Shown: positions 7,807-16,861 of the stretch, in pieces | Layout of the letters: each line of letters opens with the position of its first letter | How positions within the stretch are numbered: position 1 is the first letter of the stretch | Made by a program: the position numbers and the translations under genes | The notes under the pieces: model-generated | Database searches by the model: none | The model's input: only the letters and a program-made list of their open reading frames with translations | Told to the model about the DNA's origin: nothing | Source of the DNA: Lactiplantibacillus pentosus | Lineage (GTDB): Bacteria; Bacillota; Bacilli; Lactobacillales; Lactobacillaceae | DNA length: 64,000 nucleotides | Direction of reading: 5' to 3' | Assembly: GCF_003641185.1 (NCBI RefSeq) | Contig: NZ_CP032757.1 | Location: 930,001-994,000, forward strand

Positions 7807-8229
7807 GCGCAGGTCACTAGCTGCCAATGTCGGGTGACTGGCTTGGATGTTTATCAGCACGAACACGTGGTTTAGTTGGTTTGACAACTGAAGCTGCCCT
7901 TGATTCAATGACTAGCGACTGATAGGCCGCCTTCATTGCGATTCCGCCTGCTTGCCAGCGAAGTTCTCGACTTGATGGGAAACGATTTCATAAACGACGC
8001 TTCACGCAATGCAAACGGTGGTATAATGAACTTGAGAGATAGATGGCGGTCTAACCTCGTCTTAGACGGCTTTTGACAGCGACAAACCCACAGATGCCAG
8101 GCGTTTACCGTGTCTGCCACTTGCGACACGCAATGGCTCGGAAGGTGCCTTAATTTCGGCGGTTATTCCGTGTATCTACCTAGTTGAGCTAATTCAATGG
8201 CTCTCAAATTTTGAAAGAAGTGACGTCTG
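7807..8229 (+). other. Gene-free leader region before a small membrane protein
   Basis: No credible gene. A -10 box TATAAT (8022-8027) would start a leader of about 200 bases reaching the gene at 8230. The leader holds hairpins GTCTAA/TTAGAC (near 8056-8074, followed by a short T run) and TTGCG/CGCAA (near 8124-8136). I recognise no known riboswitch class in it. Confidence 0.4.
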
Positions 8230-8451
8230 ATGATCTTTCCAGTTTTTAATTTAGGTCCACGCGATGCCGTGTTGTTGATTGCAATTTCTGTGATGTTAGT
8301 GTTAACCGTTGTTTTTCACTGGTCAGCATGGGAACTTTTATTTGCCGCCGTTGCAGTTATCGTTGCGTTCGTCGCAGGAGGCATGAAACCGAATAAAAAG
8401 AACGTGCTTGCTTTCTTGAAAAATAGTTCGGATGCAGGTAAGACGCGCTGA
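8230..8451 (+). CDS. Small membrane protein, unknown function
   Basis: 73 residues starting MIFPVFNLGPRD. Two hydrophobic segments are clear (about residues 13-30, LLIAISVMLVLTVVF, and 33-51, LLFAAVAVIVAFVAG), followed by a basic tail MKPNKKNVLAFLKNSSDAGKTR that should be cytoplasmic. No family recognised. The ribosome site is modest (GAAAGAAGTG, ending 8 bases before the ATG). A terminator shared with the convergent phosphatase gene follows at 8514-8548. The long leader before it suggests post-transcriptional control. Confidence 0.6.
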   Translation: MIFPVFNLGPRDAVLLIAISVMLVLTVVFHWSAWELLFAAVAVIVAFVAGGMKPNKKNVLAFLKNSSDAGKTR

Positions 8452-8513
8452 AACGCTGTGGGGCTAAACGTAGCCTTAATTGCCAGCAAATCATATTTTA
8501 GAAATCAACCAAA

Positions 8514-8548
8514 AAACGCTCGCGACCAGTCAATAGTCGCGAGCGTTT
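8514..8548 (+). terminator. Bidirectional terminator between convergent genes
   Basis: Perfect 13-pair stem, AAACGCTCGCGAC (8514-8526) and its complement (8536-8548), with A run before and T-rich sequence after. Confidence 0.85.
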
Positions 8549-8564
8549 CGTTTAATGTGCTGAA

Positions 8565-9242
8565 TTATAGGTGTTGATTGACTTTCACGTCAGCTAAGTC
8601 CTGGGCGTAGTCAACGACTTTGATTTGGTCGCCGTCCACGTCGATACGGGTCACGCTGCCGCTTTTGGGCCCCTGCGTGATGTCGATTTCAGGGGCGAAG
8701 CGTGCGACCATACTACGAATCGTGGTGCCGTGGGTCACGACGAGCACTTTTTCATGGTGGTCGTGATGGGCTTTCAAGTAGTCAAACCCTTGATTGATGC
8801 GTTCCCAGTACATCGCATTGTCCTCAGCTTCGTGCCATGGATCGAGTTCGCGCATTAAGTCGCGTGTTTGGTCGATATGCACATGGGCTAGGAGTTCGTG
8901 CATACTCGTCACGCCGAATTGGTGCCCAATTAGTGACCAGGTCCGACTAGAATCATCACCTTCGTAGTAGCCGTAGAAGACTTCCCGGAAGTTCATCAGC
9001 GTCTTCAGGGATTGCGCTTCGGTGCCCATCGCCCGCTGGATGAGGTGCGCGGTGTCGATGGCCCGTTTGGAATCACTGCTATAAAAAGCATCGAAATGCG
9101 TGTCTGCGAGGGCTTGACCGACCTTGGTCGCGGTATTTTGACCATAGTCAGTCAGCGGTGAATCCGACCAACCCTGCATCCGATTATATAAGTTGAAAAA
9201 CGTCTGTCCATGCCGGACAAAGTAAATTGAAAATTGCGCCAT
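8565..9242 (-). CDS. Histidine phosphatase family protein (PGAM-like)
   Basis: 225 residues. The N-terminal catalytic motif is YFVRHGQTFFN (RHG histidine), with SSDSKRAIDTA for the second phosphate-binding arginine, a FREVFYGYYEG acid/base segment and VVTHGTTIRSM for the second catalytic histidine. The substrate may be a sugar phosphate or similar small phosphoester; it is too divergent to be called glycolytic phosphoglycerate mutase. AAGGAG precedes the ATG at 9242. It lies 14 bases after a close paralogue in the same direction, so the two form an operon from a tandem duplication. Confidence 0.88.
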   Translation of the reverse strand: MAQFSIYFVRHGQTFFNLYNRMQGWSDSPLTDYGQNTATKVGQALADTHFDAFYSSDSKRAIDTAHLIQRAMGTEAQSLKTLMNFREVFYGYYEGDDSSRTWSLIGHQFGVTSMHELLAHVHIDQTRDLMRELDPWHEAEDNAMYWERINQGFDYLKAHHDHHEKVLVVTHGTTIRSMVARFAPEIDITQGPKSGSVTRIDVDGDQIKVVDYAQDLADVKVNQHL

Positions 9243-9256
9243 TGCTTACTCCTTAC

Positions 9257-9913
9257 TTAGTCGAGATGGTCTTTGCGACCAAAGTAGTCTAACGAAACGG
9301 TATCATCGCTGATCGTGAATTTCGTGACACTGCCGTTTTTAGGCCGTTCGGGCGAAGTTAACGTCGCAAAGCGGCTGGCAATACTATAAATCGTGTTGCC
9401 GTGGCTAACGACGAGCACTTTGTCACCATCCTGGTGTTTGGCACGTAAGGCATCGAGGCCGCCGTTGACCCGTTGCCAGAATTCATCGTTATTCTCAGCA
9501 CGGTGAAAAGGATCGGCTTCCTTGCAGAAGTCCTTAGCCTTTTCAATCCCATACTGAGCAATGATTTCAGAGAGGCTCGGCGCTTGGTGGGGCGCACCGA
9601 CCATGAACCAAGTCTGTGACGTGTCGTCACCTTCAAAGTAACCGTAAAAGGCTTCTCGGAAGGCCGCCATCGGTTCGACCGTCAAATCAGCGTTACCACT
9701 GGCTGGCAGCAGTAATTCAGCGGTGCGCATCGCCCGCGTCATATCGCTGGCATAAACGGCGTCAAAATCAATGCCGTTAAGCATTTTACCCGCATTCCGA
9801 GCGTCCTGTTCACCGACAGCGGTGAGCGGGGAGTCGCACCAGCCCTGCATCCGGCGGTACTTATTAAAGTAAGTTTGACCATGACGAATCATGTAAACGG
9901 AAAAAGTTGCCAT
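9257..9913 (-). CDS. Histidine phosphatase family protein, paralogue of the next gene
   Basis: 218 residues from ATG 9913 (MATFSVYMIRHGQTYFNKYRRMQGW). Same motifs as its neighbour: RHGQT, ASDMTRAMRTA, FREAFYGYFEG and VVSHGNTIYS. GGAGG (9918-9922) positions the start at 9913; the upstream GTG 9925 would place it inside the ribosome site. First gene of the two-gene operon. Substrate unknown; retention of all catalytic residues in both copies argues against decay. Confidence 0.88.
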   Translation of the reverse strand: MATFSVYMIRHGQTYFNKYRRMQGWCDSPLTAVGEQDARNAGKMLNGIDFDAVYASDMTRAMRTAELLLPASGNADLTVEPMAAFREAFYGYFEGDDTSQTWFMVGAPHQAPSLSEIIAQYGIEKAKDFCKEADPFHRAENNDEFWQRVNGGLDALRAKHQDGDKVLVVSHGNTIYSIASRFATLTSPERPKNGSVTKFTISDDTVSLDYFGRKDHLD

Positions 9914-9983
9914 TATAACCTCCACTGCTTAATGTTCAAAACTTAGACACAATGTCATCATTCTACCATAAAATCAGCCGGCT

Positions 9984-11840
9984 TTAATTAGCGGTTGATA
10001 AGGCTTGGCGAATTTGAGCCGCACTCTGCTTGTTACTGGTAAAGATCAGCCGATCGCCGTACATGATGGTCGTGTTGCCATTTGGTGCAATTAGTTTACG
10101 GTTGCGGATGACTTGGCTAATCGTTACATCTTTGGCAAATTGTAAGTTTTTAATCTGAACATTTGTGTAACGGTGGTTGAGTACGCGCACTTCGTAGATA
10201 CTGTTTTCGGTATCATTGAGCAACAGTAAGGTCGATGGTGACTCAATCAGTGCTCGTAGCAACGTAATGTTGGCTTCTGGTGTATTGTAGACTTCGACGC
10301 CGAGTTCGCGCAGTTCATCTTCATGTTCGTTCAAGACGTTGCGGTCTTCAAAACGAACGATGATACGGCGCACACCATAGTTTTTGGCGGCTTTAGCGAG
10401 CTCGTAATTCCGTTCGGCGTCAATGTGACCGAGAATTAAGATGTCCGTATCGAAGACGCCGTGGTCCTGTAAGTCCTGGGCTGAAAAGTTTTCCATCAAG
10501 GTGACGGGCACTTGCGCGTGGTAAGTCTGGTAATTTTCCGGATGATTGGTATACATCGCCACGTCGTACCACCCTTTACGTAACTGCTGAGCCACGGGAA
10601 CGGTACTCAAATTGGCACCGATGAAGTGGACGGACGTCTTGACCAGGTCTTCTTTTTCAGCTGAATACAGCTTGTTAAAAATCAGTGGTGAAACGATACA
10701 AGTCAGGAGCGCCGCTAGTAAGAAGGCGCCGGATTGGTCGGTCGTAATGGTCTTCATCGACTTAGCGACCCGCAAGACGGCCAAAACCATCGTCATCGTC
10801 GTTGCAGTCAGGGCGGTCCCAGCTAGTGCGTTAGCCTGTTTGAAGCGCAGTTTTAAAATCCAGAAGCCCCCAATTTTGGCAATCATGTAGGCCAAGAAGA
10901 ACAGTGGAATCAGTAACAGCGTCTTGCCACTCGTCAGCAAGGTCCGCAAGTTCAAGTCGACCCCGGTCGTGATGAAGAAGATTGGAATGAAGAAGCCGTA
11001 GCCGATCGCATCCAAACGTTCGCGGGTCGTTTCGCTCGGGTTGAGCAGTTTCAACACGATTCCGGCAACGAACGCGCCTAGGATATTTTCGGCGCCCACT
11101 GATTCCGCCACGGTGACCATTGTGACGATCAGGAAGAATGCCAGGCGGATGTCGAGCTGCGTCGTTGACTTATTAATATTTTGATAGAAGCGGAAAAATG
11201 GCTTGAACCGCAAGAGCAAGAGAGCAGCGACCGCTAAAATCAGTAGCAGTAACCAGAGACTTTGCGAATTGCTGCCATAGACGGAGGCGTAAAGCGTCAG
11301 CCCCATCATGGGCACGAGTTCACCGAAGACGGAGATCAAGAGCACCGTTTGCCCAAACGCCTTACTCAGTAGTTCTTGTTCCTTTAAGGCGGCAATCACG
11401 ATACCTAGGGAGATCGTCCCAAATAAAATCGTAGCAAGCCAGAAATCGCTGAAGAGGCCACTGGCTTTAAATGCCGCGGCTAGTCCCAACGATAACACGA
11501 CGATCGTTCCGTACGCGTACACGGACAGTCGTACCGGTGAATATTTGGGCGTGTTGACGGCGTTTTTTTGTTCAAGCGGTGTGAGTTCCGTACGCCGTTT
11601 TTTAAATAAGCTGAAGTCGATTTCCAACCCACTCAGAAACAGCAGGACGATGACCCCAATCGTCGATAGTTGAGAAATCAAATCGGAGGTGTTCACAAAA
11701 TTGAACACACTTGGCCCGAGAATGATCCCAATAATAATCTCCATCACCGCGGTGGGCAGGCTGTTGATTTTGAATTTAGCCATAATGAGCGGAATCAACA
11801 GGGCCGCTAATAGAATAATGACTAAGGAAACTTGATCCAT
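9984..11840 (-). CDS. CPA2 cation:proton antiporter with C-terminal RCK domain
   Basis: 618 residues. The first ~390 form a Kef/CPA2-type transporter with 12-13 helices; GVIVLLFLSGLEIDFSLFKKR is the family-typical helix 2 region and ENILGAFVAGIVLKLL with a preceding acidic residue fits the ion-binding helix. After it comes a Rossmann TrkA-N/RCK-like domain (about 400-520, VHFIGANLSTVPVAQQL, DTDILILGHIDAERN) and a TrkA-C-like end (GDRLIFTSN). Likely potassium or sodium efflux coupled to protons, gated by a nucleotide. It starts 21 bases after the GrpB-Nudix gene with GAGGGA upstream, so the two are probably co-transcribed. Confidence 0.9.
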   Translation of the reverse strand: MDQVSLVIILLAALLIPLIMAKFKINSLPTAVMEIIIGIILGPSVFNFVNTSDLISQLSTIGVIVLLFLSGLEIDFSLFKKRRTELTPLEQKNAVNTPKYSPVRLSVYAYGTIVVLSLGLAAAFKASGLFSDFWLATILFGTISLGIVIAALKEQELLSKAFGQTVLLISVFGELVPMMGLTLYASVYGSNSQSLWLLLLILAVAALLLLRFKPFFRFYQNINKSTTQLDIRLAFFLIVTMVTVAESVGAENILGAFVAGIVLKLLNPSETTRERLDAIGYGFFIPIFFITTGVDLNLRTLLTSGKTLLLIPLFFLAYMIAKIGGFWILKLRFKQANALAGTALTATTMTMVLAVLRVAKSMKTITTDQSGAFLLAALLTCIVSPLIFNKLYSAEKEDLVKTSVHFIGANLSTVPVAQQLRKGWYDVAMYTNHPENYQTYHAQVPVTLMENFSAQDLQDHGVFDTDILILGHIDAERNYELAKAAKNYGVRRIIVRFEDRNVLNEHEDELRELGVEVYNTPEANITLLRALIESPSTLLLLNDTENSIYEVRVLNHRYTNVQIKNLQFAKDVTISQVIRNRKLIAPNGNTTIMYGDRLIFTSNKQSAAQIRQALSTAN

Positions 11841-11861
11841 GAAATAATCCCTCGATTCGTT

Positions 11862-12803
11862 TTAGTACACACGTAGTTGATCGTCGTCCGCGCCCCAGAA
11901 GGCTTCGCTAAGTTGGTCGTCGGTCAAGACTCTTAACATCTGATCGACGCCTGGTGCTAATTTGTCAGGCGTCAAGGCGCTCAAAGGCTGCCAGCTGATG
12001 GCACCTTCGTAAGAACCGACTAACAGGTCGCCGTGAAATTGACTGGTGGTGTAAAGTGTCCCGAGTGAGACATCACCAGCGTCATTTTCGACCCAGGTGA
12101 CCGTTCCGACTAGCTTGAGCCGTTCGACGGTCAAACCGGTCTCTTCCAAGACTTCACGTTTGATCGCCGCCACCTGAGATTCCCCAGGGTCGACGTGGCC
12201 GCCTGGGAAGGTCAACCCAGACCATTGCGCGTCGATTTTATTCTCGACGAGGACCTTACCCGTCTGCGGGTCGGTAATCAGGCACATGTTCACCAGCTCG
12301 GCACGCACAGTCCGGTCATGGTGCTCATGTAAATCCTTGGTCCGCAGCCAGTCTTGGGCCTTGTCGTTGATGCTGGCCATAAACGCCGCCTTAGTTTGTA
12401 GATAAGTGGTGTCATCTTTCGCCGCCTTCTGCCGAATCGCCGTATACTTGCGGCCGTCAGTGCGATGCGCATTGAGATAGTCGCGGAAGGTCAGTAATTG
12501 GTGGTACTGGTCGGCGTCGGTCGTGATAATCACATGGATCAACTGACCGTCAAGCGCGACCGCATACGTTTGGTGCGTCCCAGCGACGGGTTGCGCCTCA
12601 AGTTCGGCGATGGCTGCCGAGGTGTCGTCCACGAGTAGTGCAATATCAATCATTGGTCGCGCCAATAGTTGTGGCATGGCAGTACTGCCAATGTGGCTGT
12701 GTTTTAATAAGTTGGCCCCGAGCTGCTGGCTGAGCAACGCCTGATAATGGACGGCTTGTGTTTGCCATTCAGCTTGATAAGCCATTAATTTGGTCGTTTT
12801 CAT
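11862..12803 (-). CDS. GrpB domain (UPF0157) - Nudix hydrolase fusion
   Basis: 313 residues with two domains. Residues about 1-157 are a GrpB/UPF0157 nucleotidyltransferase-like fold, shown by HIGSTAMPQLLARPMIDIAL and YLNAHRTDGRKY. Residues about 165-313 are a Nudix hydrolase with an intact box beginning at G201: GGHVDPGESQ then AIKREVLEETGLTV. The Nudix part resembles the 8-oxo-dGTP/MutT type annotated in lactobacilli. The joining of the two is seen in one uninterrupted frame. It heads an operon with the CPA2 antiporter. The combined activity is unknown; nucleotide clean-up is a guess from the Nudix half. Confidence 0.85.
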   Translation of the reverse strand: MKTTKLMAYQAEWQTQAVHYQALLSQQLGANLLKHSHIGSTAMPQLLARPMIDIALLVDDTSAAIAELEAQPVAGTHQTYAVALDGQLIHVIITTDADQYHQLLTFRDYLNAHRTDGRKYTAIRQKAAKDDTTYLQTKAAFMASINDKAQDWLRTKDLHEHHDRTVRAELVNMCLITDPQTGKVLVENKIDAQWSGLTFPGGHVDPGESQVAAIKREVLEETGLTVERLKLVGTVTWVENDAGDVSLGTLYTTSQFHGDLLVGSYEGAISWQPLSALTPDKLAPGVDQMLRVLTDDQLSEAFWGADDDQLRVY

Positions 12804-12997
12804 CCAATCCCTCCACTTTGTTTAAGTCATTGAAAGGATACACTTTTTGGCTGAATTTGAAAAGGAAAGACGTGTGGGGTGGGGGAAAAGTAAAGCTGAG
12901 GAGATGGTTGACTTTCGTCTAAGAAAGCGCTATCGCTATTTTAAACAAACAGACAAGTCAATTTGGCTTGTAACCATTTTAAGTTTAAACGTTTTCC

Positions 12998-13033
12998 AAA
13001 AACCCGCTTAGCCTATCGACTGAGCGGGTTTTT
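12998..13033 (+). terminator. Terminator-like hairpin
   Basis: AAAACCCGCT (12998-13008, loop from 13009) / AGCGGGTTTT (13023-13032) plus T run. It lies upstream of the GrpB-Nudix gene and 3' of dedA, in the order of a terminator on either strand; the gene it serves is unclear. Confidence 0.65.
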
Positions 13034-13062
13034 GCTATAGAGAATTTGAAATGGCGTCGGAA

Positions 13063-13098
13063 AAAAGAGATTTGCCTTTTCGGAGGCAAACCTCTTTT
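13063..13098 (-). terminator. Terminator of dedA
   Basis: Fourteen-pair stem with one mismatch (13063-13076 / 13085-13098), giving a T run on the reverse strand ten bases past the dedA stop. Confidence 0.8.
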
Positions 13099-13108
13099 AT
13101 TCACTAAC

Positions 13109-13750
13109 CTATTGCGAAACCGTCCGTTGCCGAATCGTTTTGACCACCGCGGCGAGCATTGCGGGAACCAGTGCGACCACCATGATGCCTAAGAAGCACA
13201 GTGAGAGGTGCTCCTGCACAAAGTCGATGGAACCGAAGAAGTAGCCGAGTGAGCAACCGACGCTGAGCCAGATGCCGACACCAATCAGGTTCCAGAGGGC
13301 AAAGGACGCTTGTGGCATTTTAGAAGCACCTGCACTCAGTGGTACAAACGTCCGAACTAGTGGGACGAAGCGGCCAAACATGACGGCTTTGGCTCCATAC
13401 TTGGTGAAGAAGTGTTGTGCTTTGACCTGCTTGTCCTGCGGGAGGTGCCGTTGGAGCCATGGTAATCGAATCAAGTGGCGGCCAATTTCGAAGTTGACCG
13501 TGTCGCCAATGACGGCGGCAACAAAGAAGACCGGCACTAAGATTTGAATGCTGAGGGCATCGCTGTGCGTCGCGGCCATCGTACTAGCGAGAAAAATCAG
13601 CGATTCTCCTGGGAGAAATGGAAATACGACCATCCCAGTTTCAAGGAAAATGACGGCAAATAATAGGATGTAACTCCAACTTCCAAGCGTTGTGAGTAAG
13701 GGCCCAATGCTTTGTTCCAAATGGGTTAGACTGGTAAGTAAATTGACCAA
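13109..13750 (-). CDS. DedA family membrane protein
   Basis: 213 residues from TTG 13750 (MVNLLTSLTHLEQ). DedA (VTT domain) signatures are present: FLETGMVVFPFLPGESLIFLAS, VIGDTVNFEIGRHLI, and FGRFVPLVRTFVPLSAGASKM. These proteins are undecaprenyl-phosphate or phospholipid scramblases in the inner membrane. The ribosome site GGAGGTG is 8 bases from this TTG, whereas the longer ATG at 13777 has no site and would run through it; TTG use is therefore favoured. It is divergent from helD with about 230 bases between them. Confidence 0.88.
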   Translation of the reverse strand: MVNLLTSLTHLEQSIGPLLTTLGSWSYILLFAVIFLETGMVVFPFLPGESLIFLASTMAATHSDALSIQILVPVFFVAAVIGDTVNFEIGRHLIRLPWLQRHLPQDKQVKAQHFFTKYGAKAVMFGRFVPLVRTFVPLSAGASKMPQASFALWNLIGVGIWLSVGCSLGYFFGSIDFVQEHLSLCFLGIMVVALVPAMLAAVVKTIRQRTVSQ

Positions 13751-13919
13751 CGGCAACACCTCCAATTTAAGTTGCATTTAGTATAACTGCTGTGGCCATG
13801 AAAAACAGATGTAATCGGTTACATTTACTTTAGTTTAACACATTCATAACTTTGGTAACCAAATGTTCAAACAATTTTACGCGAAAAAGCGAAAAGCGGC
13901 TGGTTTCATGGGTTATTAA

Positions 13920-13948
13920 TTGAGTCGCGTCGCGGATAGTGATAAAAT
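13920..13948 (+). promoter_or_regulatory. Promoter of helD
   Basis: TTGAGT (13920-13925), 17-base spacer, TAAAAT (13943-13948), 33 bases before the helD ATG, which is preceded by GGAGGG. Confidence 0.7.
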
Positions 13949-13981
13949 TATTGTTCGATATTTAGGAATGGAGGGCGTTCA

Positions 13982-16288
13982 ATGGCTAAGTCAATTAAAG
14001 CTGCAGAACAGGAACACTTAGATCACGTCGTCGCAAAAATTAAGGTGGCTGAAGAACAACAAAGCCAGACCATTACGCGCTCGGAACAGGATCAGGCTGA
14101 TATCAAGCGGGACTTGCTGAATAACATCAACATTAAAACGGATAGTTACGAAGGCATGATGGAGACCGGATTATCCGTGCGGCAGCAACAACAAATGATG
14201 GATGAACGGCAAAATAGTTGGAAACACGCGACTAAGCAGTTATCCACGCTTAAAAAGTTAGAGAAGAATGCTTACTTCGCTCGGATTGATTTTCATGAAA
14301 AGGGTGAACCAAAGTCTGAAACGATCTATATTGGCTTGAGCTCATTTTCCGACACGCCCGACCATTTTCTGATTTATGACTGGCGGGCACCGATTTCCAG
14401 TATTTATTACGATGGCGGTCTGGGTGATGTGACGTATCAGACGCCGGATGGGGAACAGACCGTCAATGTGAAGCTGAAGCGTCAGCTGATGGTCGAAGAT
14501 GGCCAAATCTTGACGGTTTATGATACGGATGAGGTCGTTGGTGATTCGATGTTGCTGGAAGTCTTGGACGAGAAATCGGATGTCAAGATGAAGAGCATCG
14601 TTACGACGATTCAAAAGGAACAAAACACGATCATCCGTGATACCAGCTCAGATTTACTGTTTGTCCAAGGGGCAGCTGGCTCTGGGAAGACGTCGTCCGT
14701 GCTCCAACGCGTGGCGTATTTACTGTATCGCTACCGCGGCAACTTGACGGCCGGCCAAGTGATCCTATTCTCACCGAACCAATTATTTAATGATTATATC
14801 AACCAAGTGTTGCCAGAACTTGGTGAGCAAAACATGGTGCAAATGACGTACTTCCAATATGCGTCATATCGTTTGCCCCATATGCAAGTCGAGACGTTGC
14901 AACAGCGATTTGAAACTGAAAATACGCCGCAAATGGCCAAAATCACGAAGTTGGAAGGTAGTTTAGCCTTTTTCAACGCAGTCACAACGTACGGCCGGCA
15001 TTTGGAACAATCTGACATGCGTTTTCGTAATATTACCTTGAACGATGAGGTGATTATTTCCCGGGAAAAGATTAAGGAAATCTACTACTCGTTCAACGAA
15101 AACTACCATCTTGGCAACCGGTTATCCGCGACCAAGGAAGAATTGATCAAAATCTTGAATCGCAAGGTCGAATCTGAGATGCGCTCGAAATGGGTCGAAG
15201 AAGCGGTTCAAGACTTGTCGCGTGAAGAAATCAACCAGTTGTACGGTAACCAACCGCGGGAATTCAAGAACGGCGATAAGGAATTCAAGTTCCTGGCACG
15301 TAAGATCGTCATGCAGCGCTTAGGGAAAGCGCGGACCCAAATTGTCCGTAACCGTTTCCTGAGCATCAACATGCAATACGCCCACTTCTTACGCGAAGTG
15401 CCAAAGATTATCAAACTAGCTGATTACGGTATCTCAGCGGCGGATTGGGATGCAACGGTCGAGAAGAAGCTACAAGAAATCAAGGACCGCCACATCTCAT
15501 TGACCACCGTTTCAGCGTACATGTACTTGCATGACTTGATGACTGGTAAACGCGGACAGCGCGATATTCGGTTCGTCTTCTTGGATGAAATTCAAGACTA
15601 CAATGCCTTTCAGCTGGCATTCTTGAAGTTCAGCTTCCCACAAGCGCGCTTCACGATGCTCGGTGACTTGAACCAAGCGATTTTTACTAAGGAAAACAGT
15701 CATTCACTGATTAGTGAATTAGCGACGCTCTTTGACCCTGAAAAGACTCGAGTCGTGCAGCTGACTAAGTCGTACCGGTCAACGCAACAGATTACCGACT
15801 TTACTAAGGAAATCTTGGTCAATGGTGAAGCGGTAACGGCCTTTGATCGACAAGGCGACCGGCCAAATGTCTGCGTCACACCTGATTTTGAAGCGGGTGT
15901 CGACCAGGTCATCGACCAGTTAGCGATGAACGATTCAGAACGGGATACGACGGCCATTATCGGCAAGTCCTTAGCCGAATGCGAAGCGTTAACTAAGGCG
16001 CTCAAAGCCCGTGGCGAACAGGTCACACTGATTCAAACTGAAAATCAGCGGTTGGCGCCTGGCGTCATCGTGGTCCCATCCTTCTTGGCCAAGGGGCTAG
16101 AATTCGACGCGGTCATCGTATGGAACGCTAATATGACCAATTATCAGCGTGAAGATGAGCGTCAATTACTGTACACGATCTGCTCCCGGGCGATGCATGA
16201 ACTAACCATCGTGGCGGTCGGCGAACTGTCACCATTATTGGCCCGCGTTGACGAGCAATTGTATACGCTGGATGAGGCTAAGGTTTAA
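13982..16288 (+). CDS. helD: RNA polymerase recycling motor HelD (UvrD-like ATPase)
   Basis: 768 residues, the usual HelD length. An N-terminal coiled coil (about 1-90) carries the arm that enters the RNA polymerase channel. The split superfamily-1 helicase core shows Walker A GAAGSGKTSS (about 229-238), Walker B FLDEIQDY (about 533-540), motif III GDLNQAIF, motif IV TKSYRST and a C-terminal VVPSFLAKGLEFDAVIVW. HelD removes RNA polymerase from DNA or stalled complexes. Single gene with own promoter; a modest terminator follows at 16382-16418. Confidence 0.93.
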   Translation: MAKSIKAAEQEHLDHVVAKIKVAEEQQSQTITRSEQDQADIKRDLLNNINIKTDSYEGMMETGLSVRQQQQMMDERQNSWKHATKQLSTLKKLEKNAYFARIDFHEKGEPKSETIYIGLSSFSDTPDHFLIYDWRAPISSIYYDGGLGDVTYQTPDGEQTVNVKLKRQLMVEDGQILTVYDTDEVVGDSMLLEVLDEKSDVKMKSIVTTIQKEQNTIIRDTSSDLLFVQGAAGSGKTSSVLQRVAYLLYRYRGNLTAGQVILFSPNQLFNDYINQVLPELGEQNMVQMTYFQYASYRLPHMQVETLQQRFETENTPQMAKITKLEGSLAFFNAVTTYGRHLEQSDMRFRNITLNDEVIISREKIKEIYYSFNENYHLGNRLSATKEELIKILNRKVESEMRSKWVEEAVQDLSREEINQLYGNQPREFKNGDKEFKFLARKIVMQRLGKARTQIVRNRFLSINMQYAHFLREVPKIIKLADYGISAADWDATVEKKLQEIKDRHISLTTVSAYMYLHDLMTGKRGQRDIRFVFLDEIQDYNAFQLAFLKFSFPQARFTMLGDLNQAIFTKENSHSLISELATLFDPEKTRVVQLTKSYRSTQQITDFTKEILVNGEAVTAFDRQGDRPNVCVTPDFEAGVDQVIDQLAMNDSERDTTAIIGKSLAECEALTKALKARGEQVTLIQTENQRLAPGVIVVPSFLAKGLEFDAVIVWNANMTNYQREDERQLLYTICSRAMHELTIVAVGELSPLLARVDEQLYTLDEAKV

Positions 16289-16381
16289 AAATCAGACTTG
16301 TTCAGATTATGATGAATTGGAACTAAGATTCAGTAAAGCTAAGATGTATTAAAAATAAGATGCGTCCTGGCTGTTAGGCTG

Positions 16382-16418
16382 AAGCACTGTTGCCCGCGTG
16401 GTGATGGTGCTTTTTTTA
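16382..16418 (+). terminator. Terminator after helD
   Basis: AAGCAC (16382-16387) / GTGCTT (16407-16412) with an inner extension and seven Ts. Confidence 0.6.
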
Positions 16419-16861
16419 TGGCGGCCGTTTGCGGGTGGACGGACTTTTAGGCTGTTACCTGTTTTCCTGTGAGGTGGACTTTTGAATTGTTGCCCGGTAG
16501 CCTGAGGGGGATTGTTCACTGCTAGCGGATTGCTTGAGAGGGGCTTTGTAGCGACGAACGCTCTGTTTGAAATGGCAACAGTAGGTGCGAATCGTCGGTC
16601 TGGGCGCGTAACTTGGGTGGCGGGGATGTCTGTGAAACGCTCAGTGATTGTGATAAAAGTAATTAATTGCTGAAACGAAACGTTAGGCTGAATTCGGTGA
16701 ATCTAACGTGAATAAAGCGCTATCATTATTGACTTACAAGTTGTAGAATTAACTTATAAATTTGAAATCACTCAGCGACAATTGTTGGTCGAGATGGTCA
16801 ACGTCGTGAAAAGTCAAACAAGCTTTGTGACAATGGCAAGTGATTCGAGGAGGACTTAACC
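16419..16861 (+). other. Intergenic region before the FabK-like gene
   Basis: No gene seen. Two imperfect copies of a GGTGGAC...TTTT...TGTT segment lie near 16433-16500. AT-rich promoter-like sequence (TTGACT near 16730, TATAAA near 16755) precedes the gene; GGAGGA at 16849-16854 is its ribosome site. Confidence 0.3.
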
